A DNA stretch of 64,000 nt, taken from assembly GCA_029945375.1 (NCBI GenBank), contig CM057067.1, positions 1,240,001 through 1,304,000 on the forward strand, written 5' to 3'. Numbering within the stretch: position 1 is the first letter of the stretch; every line of letters starts with the position of its first letter. The notes below the pieces were generated by a model, which had not been told where the DNA came from, did no database searches, and was given only the letters and a program-made list of their open reading frames with translations. This DNA comes from Agaricus subrufescens (lineage: Eukaryota; Basidiomycota; Agaricomycetes; Agaricales; Agaricaceae). Both the position numbers and the translations under genes were made by a program. This document shows, piece by piece, positions 10,781-26,232 of the stretch.

Positions 10781-11498
10781 ATGTCATCAGATAATCCAAT
10801 CACACAACAAGCATCGCTGGAGCAATTTATGGTTTATCCATTCGACACAGACCAGACGTACCAGGTGACAAAATCTTCGCCACATATACACACACAAACC
10901 AACTTATCTTGTAAAGCAAGGTCTTGCAAGTATCTTAACTGGAAACGCTCCCTCTACCGACTCAAATTCGTCGTCTACACATGAACAAGAGGAATTGTTA
11001 TTGCGCATTAAAGTGTTTTATTTTAACAAGTTTGGTGGTTGTCTATTTTATATTGCGAAGAGTGTTGAACGTCTTTTGTGTTCTTCTTAAAGGGCGACTG
11101 GAAGCTCGATAACCGTTGATGAGGTCAAGTCATACGAACAGGCTCTTACTCAACAACTAGGTTCATTGGCTTCGACCGCACCCGTGGAGCCAGCCACTAG
11201 TACTCCCACCACCGCCACCACCGATAATAATACTACCAACCCGCAAATTCTCTCATTCGCCGAAATCAAACAACTCATCGAAACCGGCCGTTTAGACGAA
11301 ATACCCAACAACAAAATCATCCCACACATCATCAATGTCCGTGTACCTCCCCCCCTTCCGTCGCCTCATTCTCACCCCAGGAGATCAACTAACTTCGAGG
11401 TTTAATAGGAAGAAACACCAAGCGAGTCAGTAGCACCAGCTCGCAAGAAACCTTGGGAGACCGCTTCTGAGGACGTGCAGTCCCAAACTCAAGTTTGA
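10781..11498 (+). CDS. Pex39-like protein with C-terminal KPWE motif
   Basis: Exons 10781-10864, 10917-11029, 11093-11336 (or to 11342) and 11409-11498 give about 176 residues. The N-terminal part has YQQGLASILTGN and LLLRIKVFYFNKATGSSITV. The C-terminal part has SFAEIKQLIETGRLDEIP and ends near ARKKPWE. The F-x-E-[IL]-x-x-L-[IL]-x-x-G...IP...KPWE layout matches the small family recently described as PEX39 (yeast Yjr012c, human C6orf226), which helps Pex7 import PTS2 cargo into peroxisomes. That link comes from memory of the literature. The long ORF continuing to an in-frame stop at 11403 is intron read-through. Either gtccgt or gtacct can serve as the last donor. Confidence 0.7.
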
Positions 11499-12165
11499 CT
11501 TCAATACTTAGGTGAGTGATCGTAACAAGCGTTGTGTCTTTCAATGCAAGAGAAAATTTTACAGCCGCTCTTTAGTGAACATGATAATACCTTTTCTTCT
11601 AGTCAACGAAAACAAAAAAAAAAAATACATATGGACAAAACTTCTTTTTTTTGTGGTTTTCGCTAGAAATTTGGCATACGACGAGTGAATTGTGAGAATT
11701 AAGGAGGCAGGGAGAAAGGGAGAGGAAAGAGGAAAGAGGACGAGAAGTAATTTGATGGCAAGACCGCATAAGATACTATCAAAAATACAAAAGGAGAGAG
11801 AGACTTTAAAAACTAGACGTCAAAGCCACTGTCACGTTTCATAGTTGGGACACAAATACATCGCCATAGCGAAATAATGTGTCGTCCGGAAAGTACTAAG
11901 TAAAAAAAATGCCAAAACCCAATTCCAAAACCAGGCATGTGCTGATAAAAGAAGAGGAAATGACCTGATTTACAAGTTTCCATTCAAACGTTAGGGCGCG
12001 TCGGATGCAGGTGGGAGGAAAATAAGAAGGGAGCATCATTTCTCGGGATACAAAGTCACGAGAAGATTGTTCTGTACAACATTTCCCCGAGGAACCTGCC
12101 ACGACGTGCGACGAGAAATGGTCCGATTTGGGATCAAAAACAAATCACCCCACATATACTATCAT
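11499..12165. other. Intergenic, convergent 3' ends
   Basis: 667 bp between the Pex39-like gene and the convergent Est1-like gene. It has A-rich tracts (near 11610-11625) and a purine stretch at about 11700-11750. No gene is visible; probably two 3' UTRs. Confidence 0.5.
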
Positions 12166-15100
12166 CTACCATGTTTGCTGCAAAGACGCAAACGATTGGC
12201 CCGGCACTGGTGGCTGAGACGCATAAAACTGCTGTGGTGAATGAGCTTGGCCATAGGACGCTTGTCTTGTGTGACCCAGACTCTCAACTGGGTTTCCGAT
12301 TGGAATAGAAACGTGAGAATGACCGAGGCCATTGTTCATAAATGTACTATTCATAGTAGTCCTGGGAGGTGAGAACGATGAAGTCGGCAGGTTCTCGCTG
12401 AACGCTGGGTTTGAGAATGGTAGCTGTTGTGGTGTCTGAGTAAGATGAGAGTAAGGCAGCGAGTCGAGTGGTACAGTTGGGTAGGATGTAAGGGAGGATG
12501 AGAAAGCAGAAGAAGAGAGTGAGGGTATGCGTCGATGGTGATATTGATTGTTCAGCCTGGAGGTCGACAGGACCTGGGAAGGCTGAGCGAGGGGTTGTAC
12601 AGGTTGAAGCGATCCAACGCCATTGGGCTGTACCAAGTGCGAGCCGCCGGCACCATAAGATGCCCAGGGTGAGGACAAATCATTATGGTATTGCCGAGGT
12701 AACTGATACGTGCTCTTGGGGGAGCTACCAGTAGCGAACTTGAGAGATTGTTCATCTGAAGAGGCGGCCCATATGCTGTGGTTAAATCGACTAGGTGACG
12801 GATCATTCGAAGCACCGGACATCACATCGTTCAATAGATCTTCTGCGGTTTTCTGCGGTATATGAGGAGCAGGTGGTGGTGGATGAGTTTGCTTGGGAAC
12901 ATTGATAGGCGACTTGGGGACGAGTTCACTGGGGCTAGGGAGAGATTTAGCTGGTAGGGCGGGCGGTAGCCTTGAGATAGGTGATAGCGCGGGTGGCGAG
13001 AATGATGATGGCCTGTTGCACAGTAAGTGACATGACAGAGTAGATGGCGAACGACATACTGCATATAGACAATCTCCTCTTCCTCTTCATCGTCAAAATC
13101 TCGATCCAATAGTCCGTTATCGTGCGCCTCGATAGCTTCCCTCAGCACGTCCGCCTCCGTTGATGATGCGTTTTCAATGATTTCACTGTGAACGTCCGGA
13201 AGCTCGGCATGCGTGGGCGGTTGTGCTCTGTCTATCATGCTTTCATCAAGTACGATTCTGCGACCTACAAACTTAACGGGAGAATGCTCCAGTTTCCTTA
13301 GTTGGAACTGTCACGGCAGTGGGTCAAGGAAAACTTACCGGTAGTTCCGAAACCCGCCTCGCATCTTCTAGCAAATCGTGTATTCTCATGAGCTGCTCGG
13401 CGTTGGGATGCGGCTTCTCTCTCGCTTGACCGGAGCCCGGACTACTTTGCTCACTGTCCCCTCCCATAAGATTCTTCAATGGAAGGAACCCGCGCATATC
13501 CAAGTCTTCATCCAGAGGGGAGGCGAGAGCGGGTAAATTGCTCTTCGGGAAGGCTTCCATGAGCGCTCGAATGAATTCAATGTAGCTGTCCCAGAATTTC
13601 ATCGTCTGGACAGAATATCCGCTAATCTTTTCAGGAGATTCCTTCGATATGTGGATTCCTTTGGTTTGTTCCTGATCTTTCAGCGCAGCGAATTCTGGAT
13701 CCAACCCGAGTGTTCTATAATTGGCTAAGATCCATTTGCTAGCGATTCTAAGCCCAGGTAGTGTCCTCCTGAAAACGGCAGTAATTTTCAGCGCGAGGCT
13801 ATTCTCGCCACCATTCACATCAGAAGGGGGTGGTACAGCGAGCTCAGCTGTTCCAACGTCCAGCAGAGTAGAATGAAGATCGAATATATGTCGGATAATG
13901 CGCCAGTCGAGTAGAATGAATGTGCTCGCAGGTAACTGGCGGTCTGTCTTGGGACGAATCATACGATTTATGCAAAACGCACTTTCCGACAAGACGATCA
14001 CTTGAGAGATAACGTCAGACAAAAGGTGCCGTTGGGAGACCAGAAGGTTGAAATCATGTTGAACTAGTTGGTCAAGTTTGCGAGAGATCGAATCCATTCT
14101 ACTAATGCATCAGAACCGATCTATCAGGTGGGAGCGTATGGCTACCTTTCGATCCCTTGTTCAGCCCCAATACGCCACAAGGCATGGAGGACGATGATCC
14201 GCTCCCTAAAGGTCTCGAAAACCACGTGTGGGAGGGTCCCTTTTTCAAGTGGCTTCTCTCGTTCCTGCCGGCTTCGTCTCTTCCAGGTGTCCAATGCCCG
14301 GCTCACTAATAGATTCAGGTTGTCCAGTGCCGTATCGTACGGCAGCTTCACACAAAGTGCCCGATAGTGCTTGACGACGGAGGAAAAGGTATCTTTCTGA
14401 TAGGAGGAAAGGATTGCTAGCTGATGCCATGGATTTCCCTCGTTCGGTACAAGTGCTCGCGCCTTCTCGTAACATTTTTGCGCTCTGTCGTAGTTTCGAG
14501 CTCGCGGGGGTATCTCTTGTCCTCTCCGATTCTTCTTCTTCGAAGGAGCCATCGACTCATGTCCAGCTCTCGGACGTCCATTAGAATCATTATACAACTC
14601 TCGATAACGCGCAATATCGCCTAAGCAGACAAGCGCTTTACTGAAGATAGTCAATCGACCACCTCGGTCCTCGGGGCGCGGTTTAAAGGCATCTGGATCT
14701 GGGTTTTCGGGAGGGAATTGGTAATGGTTACGCCCGTTTGGGAATCGACCGCGATTGGGATGAGTTGAATCACCTGTTTCGGAATTGGGGTGGCTTGTGG
14801 CTGCGGCACCGTCCTGTGACTCAGAGTAGAGCCCAAGTTCGACGAGTGCTGGTTGAGCTTCAGTGAGATCAAAGGTTCGGTACATCCGCTGAATTAGTAA
14901 CGTCCAGAACTTTTCTTCTTCTGCTAGAAATTGCCGGAAACGGGAGATGCGTTTCCTGTATTCGACTACGCCATGCGGATTAGATTGTTGGGGTGCTTGT
15001 GCTTGAGCATGGGAGTAATCCTGCGGCCGCGGTTGGTGTTCGTCCGCGTGGCGTTGTCGCTGTTGTCCTTGCTGCTGCTGCTGTTGTTGATGTTGCCGAG

Positions 15101-15480
15101 CACTTCCCGTAAGTTCCTTGTCAAGCTTGGCGATGCTTGACTTTGAGGAAGCAATAAATTGATATGACGTTTGCATCCACAGATGATTCTCGACATCCTT
15201 AGACTCCTTTGCGTATGGATGAACGAGCAACAAATTCAGATATAGTCTCCGAAGGCTTGATTGATGTTGTCAGCGTGGTGAAATAGCGGAATCAATGGTA
15301 GAACTCGCTTCTTTCGTTGTAAATCGACATCTCTGTCGAAAGTGTCTCTTGTAGTGAGGAGTTCCTTGAGACTGTGGTGTATGCTCTTTGCCTCTCTGGG
15401 GAGTGGAGTAGGTACCCGGAGGCAGCACATAAAAAACTGGGGTCCACGTACTGGGCAATAGCGGCGGGTGATTCTGTCAT
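12166..15480 (-). CDS. Est1/SMG7-like protein with 14-3-3-like TPR domain
   Basis: Six exons (15480-15416, 15371-15309, 15255-14146, 14098-13339, 13307-13060, 13012-12166) total 3093 nt, 1030 residues. The N-terminal helix LRRLYLNLLLVHPYAKE, the core LWMQTSYQFIA, and the TPR region FSKALVCLGDIARYRELY with NPWHQLAILSSY are the Est1/SMG5-7 hallmark. The second domain contains ILLDWRIIRHI, and KFVGRRIVLDE follows. Such proteins act in nonsense-mediated decay and, in yeast, telomerase recruitment. A poly-Gln run interrupts the N-terminal domain, and the C-terminal 300 residues are Pro/Ser/Gln-rich disorder. Two introns are unusual: a GC-AG intron (15256-15308) and a predicted 31-nt intron (13308-13338). 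An upstream in-frame ATG at 15492 is possible. Confidence 0.85.
13308..13338 (-). other. Predicted 31-nt intron in the Est1/SMG7 gene
   Basis: gtaagt donor and gtgacag acceptor. Removal restores the frame from SELP into FQLRKLEHSP and KFVGRRIVLDE; retention gives a stop within six codons. At 31 nt it is much shorter than the 45-70 nt introns elsewhere in the window. Confidence 0.55.
15053..15098. repeat. CTG/TTG triplet tract encoding poly-Gln
   Basis: An imperfect CAG/CAA repeat on the coding (minus) strand, giving a Q-rich run (HQQQQQQQGQQRQRH) within the N-terminal domain of the Est1/SMG7 protein. It probably varies in length between strains. Confidence 0.8.
15256..15308 (-). other. GC-AG intron in the Est1/SMG7 gene
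   Basis: The donor is AAGAA|gcgagt and the acceptor aatcaag|CCTTCGG. Only this pairing gives QRKNLRRLYLNLLL, the conserved Est1 helix, in phase 2. The nearby GT donor (gttcta) is out of phase. Confidence 0.65.
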
Positions 15481-15677
15481 GGTGGCAGGCATGATTCACG
15501 ACAACACCATGGTATTTAAGAAGATTAGGATTGAAACATTGAGGTGTTGAATCAGCAATGACAAGAAATGATCATAGCCCAGACGACGTGGGAACTAAAT
15601 TCGCCGTGATCCGCGGCGCAGTCTCGCTTCATTCTATTACAATGGTATCCTCTAGATTCTACTAGCACTCAAATATT

Positions 15678-18600
15678 CTACCATTCACCATCATCGTCCC
15701 GGCGGAACAATGCAAGCAAGTCGTCCATGCCTAGCTTCATACCCTTTAGCTTGTCACCACTCAAAGCAGCCAGCGCCAGCGCTCGCTTCTTCTCCTGAAG
15801 CTGTAATAGCTCATCAGCTTTACTGTAACAGCTCGTGAAAAAACAGAATAGCCATACCAGGAGAATACGCTCTTCTACTGTCTCATCTATCTTAAGCTTG
15901 AATATATTTACATCGCGTGTCTGCCCGTAACGATGAGCTCGGTCAAAGGCCTGCTCCTAAATTAATCGGCTCAGTTGTTCAATTTTGTTCTCGAAACGCG
16001 TGGATCTTGCTCACCTCAAGTGCGGGGTTCCACCAAAGGTCGACCAAGATGACATTGTTACATGCAGTCAGGTTGAGCCCTTCACATGCTCAATGAGTCA
16101 GATTAACATTTTCTCCACCGAGATGCTTACCTGTATTGCCGGACTTGAATGAAATCAGAATAACCCTTATGGCAGCATTATTCTTGATTTTGGCCAGTGC
16201 GGCTTCACGATCGGCAGGGGCCATTGAACCATCATCTAGGGCTCTGTCAGTGTGTACATCAAACAACCAATCAGGTGTTAACTCACATCGGACAAACCGA
16301 ATACCTTTCTCCTTCAAGAACGGCTCTATCAGATCAAGCATAGACGTGAATTGTGAGAATATGATGGTCTTCTCTGTACTTTCAGAACGCTGGTCGATGT
16401 CCCTCAATAATTTGAGTATCATCCGGATCTTAGCAGACGACGGGTGTTCACTTTCGGCGAGCAGTGCTTGTTCAGCAAGTGGAATGCACATTTTACAGTA
16501 GCCACTCCATTTGCCCTCTCCAGCATTGTGAGGACCGATCCTGTCGAACGGAGTCAGTGCGCCTCCGCTTTTTTTAAATTTAAAATACACTTACTCCATT
16601 GTACATATCTGACACTTCCGTGTAAGACCCATTTGGCTGAAAGCCGCAAGGAGATCACTGGGGTCGGTTTCTGAGCCCTTGTTGGATGCCTGTGAATCAA
16701 CAGCATCTAAATCCTTTTTATAATCTTTAGTCACAAGAAGTGGATGGTTGCAAGCTGACCAAGCCAGGGTTAGTCAATAAAATCCCAAAAGCTGAAAGCT
16801 TTGTCATACCTTGCCGCAGGCGGAGTAAAAGCAATAGCACAGACATATATGTATTCCCTTTTTCTCGAATCATAAGCTTCTCCAGAGCTTCATCCATCTG
16901 TGCCTCCAAGACGGAATAGAACTTCTGTTCGGAAGAATCGAAGGGACATGAGACAATTTCAACGGTGCGCTTAGGCAGCTCAATTAGCTTCTTGCCGTTG
17001 AGTTCGTCATCCTTTCGGCGCCGTAGCATGATTTGCTTGAGAATAACCTGAGGCCAATTCAGTCTGAGTCATGGACAAGCCCGACAATCACGCGGTGTAC
17101 CTGTAATTTCCCCATCGCACGACCTGCTCCCTTTCCGCTCTGGATAGGTTGAGCGAAAGTTCTTTTGAAAGTTTCCAATTCGTGATAGGGGCGGATACCT
17201 AGAAACTTGAAGAGAGGGTAGAGCTCAAGAATGTTATTCTGACTGAGAACGCCGATGAGATTGGCAGCCATACTCAGATATCGATAACCTACAGCGGTGT
17301 TCCTGTCAAGCACCATTGATACTTGCTTTGCAGTGCGCAGCAGGCGATGGCACCCTTAGTGGTATGATTTTTGATGTTGTGCGCCTCGTCTAAAAAATGA
17401 TGACAAGTTAGATTTTGTGCCCTTACCAAAGAAAAAAAAAATCTTACCCAGGACGACACGGAACCACTTGACTTGAAATATAGCATCCTTCACTTTTGAT
17501 TTTCTGACAGGTTTAGCTATTACCCGACCAAAGTGTTCGGCTTCCTCAGAGTCGGAGTCAGAGTCGCCTGGAGCCTGGTCATGCTTCTTGGACTTGGACT
17601 GTTTGCTCTTAGACTCGTCCTTCGCTTCCGGTATAAAGACACCATATTCAGACTTGACAGTGTCATACGTAGTGACAACAACATCATGTCGACGCAAAGC
17701 AAGAGGATCCGTTGTCCTATTGGTTCCTTGGTGCTTGAGGACGGTTAAATTGGTCATCTTCTTTATCTCATCGGCCCATTGCCCAACTAGAGCAAGCGGG
17801 CATACAACCCTTGAGAGAAAGTTCTTTCAAAAATAGTTTGTAACATAAGAAGATTTCTACGCACAAGGTCGACCAGCTCCAGCCATCAGCACTGTCGTCT
17901 TTTGTTGCTCTGTTGCTCACGATCGTCGTCAAAGTTTGTATCGTCTTTCCCAAACTAAACGAATTCATGATCAAACTCATATTTGTTAGGGGTGAAACGA
18001 AACCTACCCCATGTCGTCCGCCAAGATACCGCCGTGTTTCTTCGCCTTAATGTCTTCTCTTTCGGCCATCCATTTCTTCCCAATGACTTGGTGATCCATC
18101 AACGTGATCCCGTTCTTGAAACCTTTAACAATCTTTTCATCCGCATCAATCACCTGTTCCGTTTCTTCATTCATGTTGCCCGAGATGAGGTCCTTCAAAA
18201 CCTTCTCAGCCTCCGCCGTACTCATAGAGTCATTACCTCCAGAAGAATATGCAGCCCCGGATATATGGATCGCCTGGTTTGCCATTGAGGGGGGTATACC
18301 GTTGTAGCGATCATAGTCGAATGCTCTCATTGATGCTCCTGAATGAGGTAGATTCTTGTTGGACGGTATATGGATGGGGTTCGCGGGCAACCTTTGGGGA
18401 TTAGAGGGAACTTTATATGGGACCTGGCCCCTAGGCGCCGGTGGTGCCTCATTATGGGGTGGTGATAACCCGATTCCTCGTGTAGTATTAGTCGGTGGAG
18501 TTGTTGTTTTAGTAATAGTACTGCAAGAAAGTGAGATCGAAAATCACAGGGTTGTAAAATAAAGTTGATACTTACGTGTGTTTAGGCGAGGGGCGCGGTT

Positions 18601-18926
18601 TAGTAACTGGTGGGTTGGGTAAAATTTCAATCTCGCTGTCGCTCTGAGCGTCTTGATATTCTTCCTCCGCCTGCTCATCCTCTTCGTCTGAAGAAAGTAT
18701 GATTGGACGCGTCTTCCGACCATATGCAAGCGAGGAGGCGATTGGGGCCACTGAAGAAGTTGAGGCAGTTGAGGCATTTGATATAGCAGCCTATGACAAA
18801 TGATTTGAGGGTTCAGAAGTACTCAAACGTTTACTAGGGCCTCACAGGCTGGTCTCCACCCTTTGGTTTTGACCTGGCCGACTGCTGAGTTCGACCAAGG
18901 GGGAAAAAGATCTCAGCCTCAGGCAT
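15678..18926 (-). CDS. SNF2-family ATPase, Rad16/Uls1 type
   Basis: Fourteen exons (18926-18846, 18790-18576, 18520-18008, 17954-17865, 17809-17448, 17389-17293, 17242-17101, 17047-16810, 16754-16595, 16540-16287, 16235-16131, 16079-16015, 15956-15858, 15800-15678) sum to 2544 nt, 847 residues. Helicase motifs in order: [24 protein letters not shown] (Walker A), [21 protein letters not shown] (motif II), [46 protein letters not shown], and [13 protein letters not shown]. Between the lobes lies a reduced cysteine motif, CxxC-x17-CxxC, in place of a full C3HC4 RING, so ubiquitin-ligase activity is doubtful. An acidic Ser/Glu N-terminus carries possible SUMO-interaction segments (EIEILP). Probably nuclear chromatin or DNA-repair translocase. 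Confidence 0.88.
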
Positions 18927-19279
18927 GTATTTGTCGCGGCTGTAGCCACCGTAAGCATTATAAACATGTATTAGAATAGATAATCGTACAATCTCTCGAT
19001 GGGCATGTTGTCTTTGAAAGAACTATGTAGGATGTGAAAGACAAAGCAAACCGAACTGTCGTGATAAATGAGGTCGCGTCAGGCGTGCCTAGGGCACGTG
19101 CCAAGTCACGCCTTCCAAATTAGAAACACTCCTATCCCGGGCCACCGACGTCCACCCACCAATTCCACCGAGAGCACTCTTCTTCTTCCAATCGAAATAT
19201 ATACATTTGTTTACGCTCTCAGAGCATATTACATTATCTTTATCTAAATCAAGCAAAAGACTGGTCCCGCAGGCGAGCC
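18927..19279. promoter_or_regulatory. Upstream region of the SNF2 gene / 3' region of FAD synthase
   Basis: 353 bp between two minus-strand genes. It holds the SNF2 promoter and the FAD synthase 3' UTR. No specific element is recognised. Confidence 0.4.
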
Positions 19280-20490
19280 CTATGCTTTCGATACGGCGCC
19301 CCGACCACATCGTTCTAAGCAGTCATCTTTCAACATATAAGCGGGTAGATATCGTGATGTCGTCTGAATGTGTATCGTCTTTGCTTCTCGAGTACCATTA
19401 ATAGTGGTTGCGTTCGCCATGAATGTGGATAAGGTAGAGGTAGGAGAGAATGCGTCTGCTTTGTGCATTTTAGACATCACATCTGTCAGAGCATTGGCCG
19501 GAGATATCAGTGATGAGGCCGTCAGTGGACTCATGGGGTCCAGATGTAGTTCTCGGGCCGTGAATTCGGAGATTAGAAGAGCCGGGTTTGGCGATGTATT
19601 GAAGGTTGAGCCAAGAGATGTATACCTGTCAAAGACCGGTTAACAAAGGGCAGATAGGTTTGGTTTACACATACCCTTGGTCATATAAACAGCAGTAGGG
19701 AACATTGAGACAACGAAGGAATGTCCAAACATCGGCATAAGACCAATTAATGATTGGGTTCACGCGCTCGAATTGAGGCCAACCGGGATCAGTCATGGCA
19801 CGGTGAGAGAGTCTCGCTGGAAACACCGTCTTAAACAATTATTGATTCGGATGTTAGAAGGACTTACCACCATGTGGATCAGCACGCCGGGTTCCAATCA
19901 GGATAGCTGATATCTGTGGGAAGCGGTCTTTGTACATCTGCAGCCCCTCACGCATGGACAGGCTACTTTTGAGATTATTCTGCCGGAGATAATGGGAGGC
20001 CTTGTTGTTCGCATCACCCTTTGTGTTTGCTGCAGGCGAAGACGCAGGGCTCTGACAGGAGTACAGATCAAGATTGTAGAGTTTGACCGCTTTTTCGACG
20101 AACAATTCGAGATCAGCAAATGGAGAGGCGTCCGGAATGTTTAGGGAAGAGATGGGCTTCGTAAGGCCTTCACGGGGAAACCTGCGAGCGAGGGCACCTG
20201 CAAACAGGTGCAGCAGGACAGTACCTGGAATAGTGTCAAACGTCGCGCCATAAGCTTAAAGTGGTCAAAAGGAGTCAAACGTACAATCTTTCCCTCCGTT
20301 GAAACTCAGAGTCGTGGCATCTGGACTGCAAAGAGTAAGGCATGTGAAGTGCAGCGCTGTAATCCCTCACTCACCCATGGGTATCTAAGCATTGGTCGAT
20401 GACGTCCAACGCTTCCTTGACCAACGGGGCAATCTGGTGGTCGGACTGGGCGAGATTGTAGACTTGCTCGGCGACTCTCCTGCGATCCAT
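19280..20490 (-). CDS. FAD1: FAD synthase (FMN adenylyltransferase, PAPS-reductase fold)
   Basis: Five exons (20490-20375, 20325-20285, 20224-19868, 19816-19675, 19625-19280) give 333 residues. [15 protein letters not shown] is the PP-loop-like nucleotide-binding motif of the PAPS-reductase fold. [40 protein letters not shown] and YDQGYTSLGST are the conserved Fad1 blocks, and the chain ends near LERCGR. The enzyme adenylates FMN with ATP to make FAD and is usually cytosolic and mitochondrial. The length fits the yeast family. It shares a 155-bp divergent intergenic region with the GDP-fucose synthase gene. Confidence 0.92.
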
Positions 20491-22100
<1,610 letters not shown>

Positions 22101-24316
22101 TCAATCCCACGACTGTCTTTGAATTGTTCTCGTCGACCCTTTCTCGTATACCATGTTAGACAAGGAGAAACAGAATTCCTGATTACCCCGAGTGAAGTAG
22201 TTACTAGCTGACAATCAGTCATGATGTCCAATAAGATTGAAATTCTGGTAGAAATCCAGAACATAAAATATTTGAGCAGACATGGCTTTGAAATCTCGGA
22301 AAAATGGATCGCTTCATCTGCCAATCAAAGGTGCCTCCAGCCGATGTCACCAAACGCTTATCGCACTTACCCAAAGAGGTACGAAAGGGCAGGCACAAAG
22401 TGGGTACCAGATCGCTTTCCGAGATGGGGCGCGAAACCATCGTATCATTCACGGTGGGGAAGTCGAAAAGGTGGGTCGAAGTAATGAATCCTGAATGACA
22501 TACTGTCATACATAGACGTTAATATCCACTGGTCGTATAATTGGACCTTTCTTTTTTCACTTTCCAGACTACAATGGTGATCCGTGATGAATAACTTTCA
22601 ATACTGTCGACTGACGTCAGACACATGGAGAACTGCATACATTTTAGACCTGACTGACTTGTTACCTTTAGTTCGGGTTTGGGGTACATGATCAAAGAAG
22701 TATGATGGTTTGATTTATGGTAGGGATAGTGCCGGAGCCGATGGAGAAACGTTCGGGCTTTTGACAATACATTTTGATACTACTTCGCTTAACCATTTTC
22801 CCGTGTTCACTTGTTAACACAACGGTAACATCAAACATATCTTCCCCGCAGTGCGTTATGACAACGACTGGAGAACTCGGTTGACCGCCAATTCATCCAT
22901 TGTTTTATCATGATTGGGGGTTGTATAGTGGGGGAAGATCTTGAGCGAATTCAGAGCCCGGCCGAAACTCTATGGTCACCTTGATGGCTTTTCGGCATAA
23001 CCGTGGAGACCGACAGCATACTGTCACTTAATTAATTAGCTTCCCCGCAACGTCATACACGTCGTCCTCGGTAACATTGACGCTGGGCGCAGTTCTTCCA
23101 CGATTGCGCAGAGAATTCTATTCCGGGCGATCTTCGAGTGGCTCCCAATGTTGACATTCTTTCATACCAGTGACTATGTAAAGATGACCTTTACTGGTCA
23201 TGTCCCTCTAACCAAAGTGTGGAGGGCCTCCGTATCACGGTCTTGAAAATGATGATAGGTTCCAAACCCTTGGTGATCGTAATGTTCTGACAACAAATTA
23301 GGACAAAGGTGCGGACTACATGGAGACTACCAGTAAACCTTATCATTTCAAGTCCATAATTTCCCTGGTATGTCCCTCCGCCATGACAGGAAAATTGCTC
23401 CTATGCATTACCTGGAACGATGCATCTGATTTTGCTGATTATTTGGTGCTCATAAGTTCGGAGATAGAAAGGCATTTCCGTGGCGACCGGTACTACAAAC
23501 ACAAAACAGAAACTGTTTACTGCTCGGGAGATGTTCTCGGAAGAGGGGCCCATGAAACCCAATATCGGGCTCAGCGGGAGTTTTGTACGGTCATCAACTG
23601 CCGCCTTTTTGAATTGCCGTATGGCTGCGCAGCATACTTTGTGCCTTTCCGCGGTCTTATAGGAAGTCTCTTGCTACCTATGATGCTGTCGCAGCATTTA
23701 TTTTTATCCCATCTATCTTTGACGGGTAACAAAACCTGAACACCGAAAAATGTCAAAATGTCCCGTTCTGATTTATCACGGGCAGGGGTGACTGCCATTG
23801 AAAGCTCAAAGTTTCCGAGTCGGTGGCCCTGCAACTTGATCTCTCCTGAAAACGGGATAAAGCGTTTCTCATTTCGGCGCTTCTCGGACACCTTGCATTG
23901 GAATGTGTTGAACGGGCTGTGAACGGGTGACAGTATGATAGGGTCGATGTTGATAGGAGATTAGTACAGTAGTGAATTCATTACAATTTGGTAAAAGGAT
24001 CGCAAATGATCATGATTATGTACACATGTGTTACTACGATTGATCATATAATGCTTGATCACTGATCTTGTCGCCTCCTGATCTAGAAAGTAGAATTTGA
24101 TGAAATGTGCGAAGACTCATAGTCCAGTAACTATATGCCTACGAACTTGATAGCATCATGATAACGTCACGGAAAATGGGGTGGAACTGTACTGTAGGCA
24201 ACGAGGCTGCCGAATAAATGGCGCGTGCCGCAGCTTCGACCCTGATATAAGACTTTTGGTTTTCCAGAGAAGACTTCCAGTCTTTAACAAGCTCCACCGT
24301 GACCAACTCCCCCACC
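22101..24316. other. Long intergenic region between the two GDP-fucose genes
   Basis: 2.2 kb with only short frames that I do not recognise. A 64-codon plus-strand frame at 22304-22498 (MDRFICQSKVPP...) and one at 23320-23739 look protein-like in places but have no family signature and lie in overlapping alternatives. The region may hold a decayed gene or regulatory DNA. Confidence 0.4.
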
Positions 24317-25772
<1,456 letters not shown>

Positions 25773-26232
25773 GCGTTTCTTTCGAAAAAGTTGTGATCAA
25801 AACAAATCGTCTGTCTGTTGAATGTCATTATCTGGGGAAATACTTTTTGTTCGATTTTGTTGTCTCTGTACTTTCGTCTTTACAATCATACTATTCTGGG
25901 TCTCGTGATGAATGATAACTTGAATTTTAAGATTGTGGGTGAAATGGGACGATATTGGGAATCTGGTTGATTGGCTACAGCCTTGGGATACCATTGGCCT
26001 GAAATCCTCATAATACCGGTGCTGAACAAGATGGGTGGAACTGATTGACGGATGCTCCTGCTCTTCTCATAATTTCAAAAACTATGCATACATTTTTAGG
26101 CAAGGTGGATTTTGGTTTATAACACGGGGGTATCCGGAGTGCCCTCTGAGTCCCGTACTTGCAACCGTAATCGTACACATTCAATACGGAGTCATATAGA
26201 GAGTTCAATGTCGTAGTACCGCAAACCTCACT
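25773..26232. other. Intergenic, convergent 3' ends
   Basis: 460 bp between GDP-mannose dehydratase and the convergent CBM1 gene. AT-rich, with no gene seen. Confidence 0.5.
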
